From assembly GCA_001464755.1 (NCBI GenBank), contig LNDR01000410.1:1-57664 (forward strand): a stretch of 57,664 nucleotides of DNA, in the 5' to 3' direction. This document shows positions 50,757 through 57,664 of this stretch, one piece after another. The notes under the pieces are model-generated. The model had not been told where the DNA came from. It did not search any database and saw only the letters and a program-made list of their open reading frames with translations. A program made the translations under genes and the position numbers. Every line of letters starts with the position of its first letter. The stretch's first letter is position 1. This stretch comes from Rhizobiales bacterium Ga0077524 (lineage in GTDB: Bacteria; Pseudomonadota; Alphaproteobacteria; Rhizobiales; Hyphomicrobiaceae).

Positions 50757-52988
50757 ATGAAGTGCAATCCGTGGCGTTGGCTATGGGGACTGATACCGAT
50801 CCTCATGCTCGGTGCGATCGCGATCCTCGGGGAGCGCGGCCGGATCGAGGCTGACCTCACGTCGCGCACCAAGACTGTTCTTGAACGCAGCGGCTATGGC
50901 TGGGCCGAAGTGACCTTCGAGGGCCGAGATGCGGTTGTCTCCGGTCGCGCCGTCAACGAAAACGATCCGGCGAAGGCCGTCACAGTCGCCCTTGACACGA
51001 TGGGCGTGCGCGTCGTGGACAATCGTGCCTCCCTGATCGACGAGGTGAAGCGGTTCGAGTGGAGCGCCGTTCGCCGCAACGACCGGATTCGCCTCGACGG
51101 TCTCGTTCCCAACGACAAGACTCGGCGCGACGTCGTCGGGATGGTCAAGGCCAATTTTCCAACGCACGACATAGACGATCGCATGAAACTGGCCCGCGGC
51201 GCTCCGCCTATCGACGTGTGGCTGGGTGGGGTAGGGTTCGGCCTGAAACAGCTGACCCAGCTTCGCGAAGGCGCCATCGATCTCGAGGAGACCAGCATCT
51301 CCTTGCGTGGAGACGCTATCGACGTGCGCAGCTACCGAGCCCTCAAGACGGCTTTGGCTGGGCAGATGCCACAGGGGATACGCCTCAAGAGCGATGCCGT
51401 CCGTCCGCCCCGGGCATCGCCGTACATGTGGTCGGTGCGACGCCAAGCCAAGGAGATTCAGCTCGTCGGTCATGTCCCGAGCGATATGGTTCGTGATGAA
51501 TTGATGCGCGTCGCCCGCCGCCTCGCTCCCGACGCCAAAATCGTAGACCGCATGGAGCCAGCTTTCGGTGCGCCCGAGCAGTTCGCGGCCGTGGCTGTTG
51601 GCGTTCTCGAGCAACTCGGCCGGCTGGACGAAGGCACCGGAGAGATACGCGACAAATCAGCCACGTTGAGCGGAATCGCAGCAACGGCGGAGCGTGCCGG
51701 GGAGGTCGAGCGGACGATGCGAATCGGCGTTCTGGCGGCTTTCCGGACCAACGGCGAGATTCGTCATCGCGAGCCGGCGGTCAAACCCGTCGCCCCATAC
51801 GAGACGATGGCGAGAGCTGAGGCCGATACAATCGTGCTTTCAGGCTATGTGCCCGACGAGAAGGCGCGTGGCGCGCTCGCTGCGATGGCGCGCCAGCGGT
51901 TCGCTGGCCGCCGCGTTCGAGACGAATTGCAGCTCGCGACGGGTCAGCCTCCCGGTTGGGAGCAGTGCCTGGAGGTGGCATTCGGCGCTCTCCAGAAATT
52001 GGGTAGCGGCCAAGCGGCCATAACTGACCGTCGCCTCCTGGTTACGGGTACGACAGATGAAGAGCCATTGGCCCGGTCGCTGCCGGCGGAGGTTCGCGCG
52101 AGCGCCGGAGCGGCGTGCGATACCGAGGTGCGAGTAATGCTCGACCTTGCAGCCATCCAGGCGCGCGCGGAAGAGACCCGCCGCCGCGAGGACATCGCCC
52201 GCGTCGAGGCAGAGCGCCGCGCTGAAGAGTTGCGTCGCTCACAGTCTGATGTGGAGCGCCGTCGCGCGGACGAGGAGCGCCGCCGCGCTGAAGCAAATGC
52301 CCGCCAGCTGGCGGAGGAGGAGAGCCGCCGCGCCGAGGCCGCTGCCCGTCAGAAGACGGAGGAGGAGCGCCGCCGTGCGGAGGCCATTGCCCGTCAGCAG
52401 TCGGAGGAGGACCGCCGCCGTGCCGATGCCGCTGCCCGTCAGCAGTCGGAGGAGGAGCGCCGCCGTGCCGAGGCCGCTGCCCGACAGAAGGCAGACGATG
52501 ACCGCCGTCTTGCCGAGGCCAATGTCCGCCAGCAGGCCGGGGAGGCGGAACGTCGTCGCGCTGAAGCTCTCAAGGCTGCGCCACCGGCCAGACCGCGCAC
52601 AGAGGAAGAAAAAGTCGTCGATGTTTGCCAGGAGGCGCTGTCCAAGGTCGTTCGCGAGGGCATCGTCAACTTCAACCGGGCGAGCTTCGATCTAGACCGG
52701 GCGAGCTTTCCGACCCTCAACAAGGTCGCCGACGCAGCCAACCGTTGCCCGTCGTTGATCGTCGAGATCGAGGGACATACGGACGCGGAAGGGACTCCCG
52801 AGCGAAACCAGCGGTTGTCGGATCGCCGCGCCAACTCCGTGCGCGAGTATCTCTCGCGAGCTGGCGTGGAGCCGAGCCGTCTGGTCGCGATCGGATACGG
52901 GCAGAACCGCAATATTGCTGACAACGCCACGCCCGAGGGACGCGCCATGAACAGGCGCATCGAGTTCGTGGTTAAAATCAAGCAGTAA
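50757..52988 (+). CDS. OmpA-family protein with three BON-like repeats and a coiled coil
   Basis: 743 residues from the ATG at 50757, which has GGAG seven bases upstream; an ATG at 50745 adds four residues. An N-terminal membrane anchor (WRWLWGLIPILMLGAIAIL) is followed by three related BON-like blocks, each ending in an Asp/Arg-rich then Gly-Ala/Gln-Pro segment (IRLDGLVPNDKTRRDVVGMV; IQLVGHVPSDMVRDELMRVA; IVLSGYVPDEKARGALAAMA). Then comes an Arg/Glu/Ala-rich coiled coil with a 15-residue tandem repeat (nucleotides 52272-52541), and a C-terminal OmpA domain (IEGHTDAEGTPERNQRLSDRRANSVREYL, AIGYG) that binds peptidoglycan. The layout is a membrane-to-peptidoglycan spacer. It heads a run with a 35-residue membrane protein and the HhH protein. 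Confidence 0.88.
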   Translation: MKCNPWRWLWGLIPILMLGAIAILGERGRIEADLTSRTKTVLERSGYGWAEVTFEGRDAVVSGRAVNENDPAKAVTVALDTMGVRVVDNRASLIDEVKRFEWSAVRRNDRIRLDGLVPNDKTRRDVVGMVKANFPTHDIDDRMKLARGAPPIDVWLGGVGFGLKQLTQLREGAIDLEETSISLRGDAIDVRSYRALKTALAGQMPQGIRLKSDAVRPPRASPYMWSVRRQAKEIQLVGHVPSDMVRDELMRVARRLAPDAKIVDRMEPAFGAPEQFAAVAVGVLEQLGRLDEGTGEIRDKSATLSGIAATAERAGEVERTMRIGVLAAFRTNGEIRHREPAVKPVAPYETMARAEADTIVLSGYVPDEKARGALAAMARQRFAGRRVRDELQLATGQPPGWEQCLEVAFGALQKLGSGQAAITDRRLLVTGTTDEEPLARSLPAEVRASAGAACDTEVRVMLDLAAIQARAEETRRREDIARVEAERRAEELRRSQSDVERRRADEERRRAEANARQLAEEESRRAEAAARQKTEEERRRAEAIARQQSEEDRRRADAAARQQSEEERRRAEAAARQKADDDRRLAEANVRQQAGEAERRRAEALKAAPPARPRTEEEKVVDVCQEALSKVVREGIVNFNRASFDLDRASFPTLNKVADAANRCPSLIVEIEGHTDAEGTPERNQRLSDRRANSVREYLSRAGVEPSRLVAIGYGQNRNIADNATPEGRAMNRRIEFVVKIKQ
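52272..52541 (+). repeat. Six 45-base tandem repeats encoding a coiled coil
   Basis: Six in-frame units of 15 residues with the pattern EERRRAEAxARQxxE. Units differ at a few positions and some drop to EDRRRAD or DDRRLAE, followed by a partial unit. DNA-level similarity means unit number could vary between strains and collapse in short-read assembly. Confidence 0.75.
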
Positions 52989-53029
52989 GTTCTGCAAGCG
53001 CAGGCAGGGCACGATCGAAGCGAGGTGTC

Positions 53030-53137
53030 ATGGGTTATCTCTTTATTCAGCTGTTCTGGTACGTGGCAATCGCGTTTGCCGTTGGGCTTGTCGTTGGTTG
53101 GGCCACATGCGGTCAGGTAGAGAACGACAGGAGCTGA
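53030..53137 (+). CDS. 35-residue membrane peptide
   Basis: The ATG at 53030 has GAGG six bases upstream. The protein is MGYLFIQLFWYVAIAFAVGL followed by VVGWATCGQVENDRS: one hydrophobic helix of about 20 residues, a Gly-Trp-Ala-Thr-Cys turn and a short acidic tail. It lies 41 bases after the OmpA gene and 39 bases before the HhH gene, on the same strand. Small hydrophobic peptides at this place may be assembly or regulatory subunits; no catalytic role is visible. The short length makes it easy to miss. Confidence 0.7.
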   Translation: MGYLFIQLFWYVAIAFAVGLVVGWATCGQVENDRS

Positions 53138-53176
53138 ACTGCTCGTGGTTGTTGCGTTCGGGGGAGATGGAAGCAC

Positions 53177-55231
53177 ATGACCGCATTCGCTTGGCAGACG
53201 CTGCTGCTTCTCGGGCTGACATATGTCCTCGGCTGCTGGATCGCGTGCCTCGCCCGCCGCATGATCGCCCCTTCGACGGCGCCGTCGAGATCGTCGGCGA
53301 TGGTTCCGGCTGGAGCAATTGCAGGCGCCGCGGCCGCAGGTGCCGCTGCACGCCAGTCGATGGCCCCCAGCTATACGCCGAAGCCGATCGCGCCCGTCGC
53401 TCCGCCCGCCCCCGTCCGCGACGCCTTCCGCAGGGCCGACACCCTCGAGCCGATGCCTGGCAGCGAAGTGACGGGCCGGCCGACCACGGTGTCGTCACGC
53501 CACCAGTCCTCGTCGAGTTCTTCGGTGGATCCTGTATCGCGCTTCGAGCGGGCATTGGCAGGCCCGCACGAGGCTAGACCTGCAACAACGCCACAACAGC
53601 CATCCAAGGGTGCCGTGGCTGGGGGAACTGGTGCCGCCGCCGCAGTGAGCATCCCGCGCTCGCCAGAGATCTCCCGTCTGCCCGCGGGGCGCTCGGCCGA
53701 CGATTTGAAGCGGATTCGGGCCATCGACCAAACGCTTGAAACTGCACTGCATCGCCTCGGGGTTCGCACATTCGCCGAGATCGGCGCGTGGAAGCCAGCG
53801 GATGTCGCGCGGATCAGTCACGAGCTCGGGTTCCAGGTGCGTATCGAGCAGGAGAACTGGATCGAGCAGGCCCAGATTCTGGCCAGCGGCAAGGACACCT
53901 ACTATTCGAGCCTGCTTGCGAAAGGCGTGTTGCCTGAAACGACAAAACCCAAGCCCGCCACAGCACCGGTCAGCCAGATACCGGCCGTCGTGCCCACGCC
54001 GCCTTTGGCATCGGGTTCCGTCGTGGCCGCTGCTGCCATCGCGCCTGCGTCATCCGCAGCGTCGTCGGCTACGCGTCCCGTCGCCGCGGTACGCACAGAG
54101 CGTGTCAGCTTCGAGACTGCCGCAGCCGCCGCTGCGGCGATGGCTGCAGCCGCTGCTGCCGCTTCGAGGCCGCCCATTGCTGACGAGCCAATCGTCAATC
54201 CGGTTCCAACGGCTAGCCAGGAGCGGTCTCCCGACATCGCGGCACCTGCGCCCGCCGTTCCAATCACTCCCAGCGTGACGTCCCCTGCTGAAAGTTCCTC
54301 CCCTGAGCAGGCTCGTCCGGCGGTCGCCTCCCGCGACGTGCTGCAACGCATCGGTGGTATCACGCCCGAAATCGAACGCCTTCTCTTCGCCCAGGGCGTC
54401 GCCCGGTATGGCCAGATCGCGCAGTGGACAGGAATTGACGTGGAGCGGTTCGACCAGTTGCTCGGGCACCAAGGCCGGATCAGGCGCGAGAACTGGGTCG
54501 AGCAGGCCCAGATCCTCGCCCGCGGCGGCGATACCGCCAGTTCGCGTGATTTCGAACGTCGTGACGCCGACGCCGTGGCCCCCAAGCCCGTACCACCGGT
54601 AACGCGCGTCCAGGCCTTGTCGCAGCCGATGCCGAGCACTCCGGCACTCGCGGAAGCTGCCGCCAAGCCGGATGTGCCGGCTGTCGGCGCGCTGCCCATC
54701 ACCCAGCCGGCCGCGACGCCGTCCATGCCCGAAGCTGCGGCATCGGCGTCGGTGGTTGCCGCGACGGCTGCCGCCAGTGCCGCAGTTGCAGCCCTGGCCA
54801 CGGTCCGCCCGACGACGGCGAATGGCACTCCACCAGCCGCATCGGCCGCCGCGACGCCGCGGATCGAGTCTGTCTCCTCGTCCGACGCTCAGAGGTCCGG
54901 CGACCTGTCGAGCCTTCGCTCCGTTCGCTCCGAGGCTCTTCGCGCGACCGGGTCGAGCCCATTCGCGGCCCGGGCCGGTGAGGCTCACGACCTCAAGCGT
55001 ATCCGCGGCATCGGCGTACTGATCGAGAAGAAGCTCAATCAGATGGGCGTCATGACCTACGAGCAGATTGCCGAATGGACCGTTGCGGACATCGAACGCG
55101 TCAGCCATGTGCTCGACTTCAAGGGTCGTATCGAGCGAGAGAACTGGGTCGAGCAAGCCCGTATTCTCGCCTCCGGCGGCCAGACCGAGTTCTCGCGTCG
55201 CGCCGACCGTGGCGAGACCGGCGGAATGTGA
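53177..55231 (+). CDS. Membrane-anchored protein with three helix-hairpin-helix repeats
   Basis: A 684-residue protein. An N-terminal membrane helix (WQTLLLLGLTYVLGCWIACL) is followed by Ala/Pro/Ser-rich disordered linkers and three copies of a roughly 65-residue domain at about residues 174, 385 and 603. Each has DLKRIR-type start, a Gly turn, LxxLGVxTYxxIAxW, then DxERxSHxLxFxGRIxRENWVEQAxILAxG. The same domain occurs as a C-terminal extension of ribosomal protein L21 and of NuoE in alphaproteobacteria, and resembles a Fen1-like HhH (COG3743). HhH folds bind DNA or protein. No nuclease catalytic residues are obvious. The role is unknown; the membrane anchor plus three copies suggests scaffolding. 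Confidence 0.82.
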   Translation: MTAFAWQTLLLLGLTYVLGCWIACLARRMIAPSTAPSRSSAMVPAGAIAGAAAAGAAARQSMAPSYTPKPIAPVAPPAPVRDAFRRADTLEPMPGSEVTGRPTTVSSRHQSSSSSSVDPVSRFERALAGPHEARPATTPQQPSKGAVAGGTGAAAAVSIPRSPEISRLPAGRSADDLKRIRAIDQTLETALHRLGVRTFAEIGAWKPADVARISHELGFQVRIEQENWIEQAQILASGKDTYYSSLLAKGVLPETTKPKPATAPVSQIPAVVPTPPLASGSVVAAAAIAPASSAASSATRPVAAVRTERVSFETAAAAAAAMAAAAAAASRPPIADEPIVNPVPTASQERSPDIAAPAPAVPITPSVTSPAESSSPEQARPAVASRDVLQRIGGITPEIERLLFAQGVARYGQIAQWTGIDVERFDQLLGHQGRIRRENWVEQAQILARGGDTASSRDFERRDADAVAPKPVPPVTRVQALSQPMPSTPALAEAAAKPDVPAVGALPITQPAATPSMPEAAASASVVAATAAASAAVAALATVRPTTANGTPPAASAAATPRIESVSSSDAQRSGDLSSLRSVRSEALRATGSSPFAARAGEAHDLKRIRGIGVLIEKKLNQMGVMTYEQIAEWTVADIERVSHVLDFKGRIERENWVEQARILASGGQTEFSRRADRGETGGM

Positions 55232-55401
55232 GCAGCCGGTCATGGCGCCATGGGGACAGCGGAGAAGGACGCGACAGTGAACGTTCGCGGCCTTGAGCGT
55301 CTGGCATATGATGTCGAGCGGAGCCCATTCCTTGCCCTCACGGGCATGACCGCGCCCCGGGTCCGGGAAGACCGTGTCGGCTCGAGAGCCGGAAGGACGC
55401 C

Positions 55402-57072
55402 ATGCCGCCGCCAGCAAGCTCCCCCGAGGTGACCAACCAAAGCCCGCTATTCGCTGATATCGATCTGCTTGCAACGGATGCCGCTCTCACGGAGGCGGTG
55501 ACCCGGGAGGCAGGCGAGGCTCACGATATGCCGGCGCTCGCTGCATTCGCGCGGTACTGCGGCTCTGGTGATGCACTCGAACTCGGTCGGCAAGCCAACG
55601 CCCATCCGCCAACGTTGCACTCGTTCGACCAGAAGGGCCGCCGTCGCGACTTCATCGAGTATCATCCCGCTTACCACACCTTGATGCAGGAAAGCGTAAC
55701 AGCAGGCTTGGCATCCGGAGCGTGGAGCCACTTGATCCGCGACGACGCGGCGCCGCGTCCGGGGCGAAATGTCGTGCGTGCCGCGCGCCTGTACCTTGCC
55801 GCCCAGATGGAAGCCGGTCACGTCTGTCCGCTGACCATGACCAACGCAGCTGTGCCGGCACTCCTGGCCGCGCCCGAACTCGCCGAGGCCTGGCTGCCTC
55901 GTATTCTGAGCTCAAGCTATGATCGTCGCTTTATTCCAGCCCATGCCAAGACCGGTGCGACCCTCGGCATGGGCATGACCGAGAAGCAGGGCGGCACGGA
56001 CGTCGGGGCAAACACCACACGTGCCGAGCCTGCCGGTCATCCGTCGACGGGTGAGCACATCCTCACGGGCCATAAGTGGTTCCTGTCAGCGCCGATGAGC
56101 GACGCATTTCTCGTTCTCGCCCAGGCACCCGGCGGCTTGTCGTGCTTCCTGATGCCACGGTTCCTTCCTGATGGCACGCTGAACGGGCTGCGCTTGCAGC
56201 GCCTGAAGGACAAGCTCGGTAATCGTTCCAACGCCTCCGCCGAAGTCGAGTTCGACCAGGCCCACGCCTGGCTTGTCGGCGAGGAGGGCCGTGGCGTCGC
56301 GACGATCATCGGGATGGTCACGGCGACGCGGCTTGATTGTGCGGTCTCTTCCGCCGGCCTCATGCGTCTTGCCCTTGCGAACGCCGTCCATCACGCACGC
56401 CATCGGTTCGTGTTCGGTCGGCCTCTGGTCGAATCGCCCGTCATGGCCGAGGTGCTGGCCGACATGGCGCTGGACGTCGACGCGGCGACGGCGCTCGTCT
56501 TCCGTCTGGCCCGCGCCGTCGATCATGTCGACGATCCGCGCGCCCGTGCCTTTGCGAGGTTAATGACTCCGATCGTCAAGTATTGGGTCTGCAAGCTGGC
56601 GCCGCCACTGGTGATGGAGGCCATGGAGTGTCTCGGTGGTAACGGCTATGTCGAGGACGGGCTCGCCGCGCGTCTTTATCGCGAGGTCCCGGTAAATTCC
56701 ATATGGGAAGGCTCTGGCAACGTCATGGCGCTCGACGTGCTTCGTGTCCTCCAGCGCGAGCCAGATGTCGTCGGGCTCGTCATCGAGGATCTGTCGGATG
56801 TCGCCAGCGGCGATCCACACCTGAAAGCCAGCCTTGCTCGTATCGAAGCGATTCTGCAAGATCCGCGCGCCCTCGATCGTCGAGCTCGCCAGCTTGTCGA
56901 AACCTTGGCGGTCGTCGCGGCCGGCGTCGTGCTGCGGAGCCATGCGCCACCAGCCATTGCCGATGCTTTCATCGCCAGCCGACTCTCCGGTCTGCCTCGC
57001 GCCACCTATGGCCAGGGCATCGATTGGACCGACGCCCGAGCCATCGTCGACCGCGCCTTTCCTGGACGCTAG
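55402..57072 (+). CDS. AidB-like acyl-CoA dehydrogenase family protein
   Basis: A 556-residue protein starting at the ATG preceded by GAAGGA. Longer than ordinary acyl-CoA dehydrogenases, as in AidB. It has the AidB-type N-terminal domain with HPAYHTLMQESVTAGLASGAW, GMGMTEKQGGTDVGANTT, KWFLSAPMSDAFLVLAQAPGGLSCFLMPRFLPDG, RLKDKLGNRSNASAEVEFDQAHAWLVGEEGRGVATIIGMVTATRLDC, and the C-terminal NSIWEGSGNVMALDVLRVL, which is an AidB/isovaleryl-type signature with Glu in place. AidB binds FAD and DNA and is linked to alkylation damage protection. Here the surrounding genes do not settle between that role and catabolic dehydrogenase. Confidence 0.88.
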   Translation: MPPPASSPEVTNQSPLFADIDLLATDAALTEAVTREAGEAHDMPALAAFARYCGSGDALELGRQANAHPPTLHSFDQKGRRRDFIEYHPAYHTLMQESVTAGLASGAWSHLIRDDAAPRPGRNVVRAARLYLAAQMEAGHVCPLTMTNAAVPALLAAPELAEAWLPRILSSSYDRRFIPAHAKTGATLGMGMTEKQGGTDVGANTTRAEPAGHPSTGEHILTGHKWFLSAPMSDAFLVLAQAPGGLSCFLMPRFLPDGTLNGLRLQRLKDKLGNRSNASAEVEFDQAHAWLVGEEGRGVATIIGMVTATRLDCAVSSAGLMRLALANAVHHARHRFVFGRPLVESPVMAEVLADMALDVDAATALVFRLARAVDHVDDPRARAFARLMTPIVKYWVCKLAPPLVMEAMECLGGNGYVEDGLAARLYREVPVNSIWEGSGNVMALDVLRVLQREPDVVGLVIEDLSDVASGDPHLKASLARIEAILQDPRALDRRARQLVETLAVVAAGVVLRSHAPPAIADAFIASRLSGLPRATYGQGIDWTDARAIVDRAFPGR

Positions 57073-57164
57073 CCTCGACGGCCCCCGTACTGTTGCTTGC
57101 TCTTCTTGCCGTGCGGACGGCAAGATCATCTCCAGAAGGGGCATTCGAGAAGGAGAGCACGCCG

Positions 57165-57664
57165 ATGCCTGAAATGGGTCTGAAGGGTAAGGTCGCGATC
57201 GTCACGGGCGCGGGCTCGCGCGGCGAGGGCATCGGCAACGGCCGCGCAGCTGCAATCCTGCTGCGCTCATCGATGCGACGCCCGCCTGGGCCGAAGCGAC
57301 CAAAGCGATGATCGCCGCCGACGGTGGCACGTCGATGGTGGTCATGGCCGATGTTGCGGACCAGTCTTCGTGTGCGGCTGCCGTGACAACAATCGTCAGT
57401 GCCTGGGGCCGCGTCGACGTCCTGGTCAACAACGTCGGTATCGGCGGGCCGATGGGAAACGCCGTCGACGTCGATCCCGCGGCCTGGGATGCGGCTATGC
57501 GCATCAACGTCACATCCATGATGCTGATGGCGAAGTATGCGATTCCCGAGATGCGCCGCCAGGGTGGCGGCTCAATCGTGAATATTTCGTCGATCGATGG
57601 TCTGAGGGGCGGCAACCCGAGCCTGTTCTACTCCGCCTCGAAGGGGGCGGTCGTGAATATGACG
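57165..57664 (+). pseudogene. SDR family oxidoreductase, frameshifted and cut by window end
   Basis: From the ATG at 57165 (SD AGGAG) the frame reads MGLKGKVAIVTGAGSRGEGIG, NGRAAAILL, then becomes RSSMRRPP and stops at 57311. In another frame from about 57261 the protein continues ALIDATPAWAEATKAMIA, VLVNNVG, VNISSIDG and YSASKGAV to the window edge. In SDRs about seven residues (AREGARV type) lie between AAAILL and ALID, so roughly 22 bases are missing near 57258-57263. All key motifs are otherwise intact. A real deletion and an assembly error are both possible. Confidence 0.75.

Overview
The window reads as a GC-rich alphaproteobacterial chromosome segment, most like Hyphomicrobiales or a relative. 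The basis is gene content: a thioredoxin/TPR (YbbN-like), Lon-N and Trm112 gene run, UbiG (ubiquinone maker), a FAD monooxygenase with DUF2783, a coaBC-dut pair, and a helix-hairpin-helix domain type that I know as a tail on alphaproteobacterial L21 and NuoE. This placement is inference, not a database result. No CRISPR array, rRNA, integrase or transposase gene was found.

Region 1 (1-3.3 kb) looks accessory. It holds a truncated protein of unknown family, a secreted AprI/Inh-type inhibitor-like protein, two tandem paralogous membrane proteins and stretches with no clear gene. It ends at a tRNA scar: an intact tRNA-Arg(UCU) lies between a 3' tRNA-like fragment and a truncated 5' tRNA-Arg copy. 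Region 2 (3.3-13.1 kb) is catabolic and redox. It carries an enolase-superfamily enzyme, an EthD-like protein and an RraA-family protein separated by REP-like palindromes, then an SDR, a cytochrome b561 with a two-haem DUF4384 protein, a CoA-transferase and a broken FMO/Baeyer-Villiger monooxygenase. Region 3 (13.1-17.9 kb) has an AbrB-PIN toxin-antitoxin pair, an isolated trmD, a sulfatase with an unusual CGGSR nucleophile motif, a GAF protein and an aminoglycoside-phosphotransferase-like kinase.

Region 4 (17.9-23.2 kb, all minus strand) has two hydrolases, a DUF2059 protein and a tandem pair of luciferase-like monooxygenases, the upstream one broken. Region 5 (23.4-44.5 kb) is mostly core: a ProX-like editing protein, thioredoxin/TPR, Lon-N, Trm112, UbiG, a DUF2235 hydrolase, sucCD, an alpha-hydroxyacid oxidase, an NHL protein, an MFS pump, paired small EamA/SMR-like proteins behind a GNAT/FemAB-like enzyme, coaBC-dut, cysK, a YdhR-like/FAD-monooxygenase/DUF2783 run and a membrane glycosyltransferase. 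Region 6 (44.4-50.4 kb) adds an M24 peptidase, a VOC protein, two acyl-CoA-dehydrogenase-fold enzymes, a DUF3574 protein and a membrane protein. Region 7 (50.5-57.7 kb) is an envelope cluster: a strong-looking promoter, a 743-residue OmpA protein with three BON-like repeats and a 15-residue repeat coiled coil, a 35-residue membrane peptide, and a membrane protein with three helix-hairpin-helix repeats. An AidB-like protein and a broken SDR follow.

Two patterns stand out. First, three well-conserved enzymes (FMO, luciferase-like, SDR) are each broken by one short internal deletion of about 22-28 bases, with no other decay; a fourth case may exist at the end of cytochrome b561. This is either a shared mutational process or an assembly artefact. 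Second, the two broken monooxygenases share a TGTCCGGACA-type palindrome upstream.
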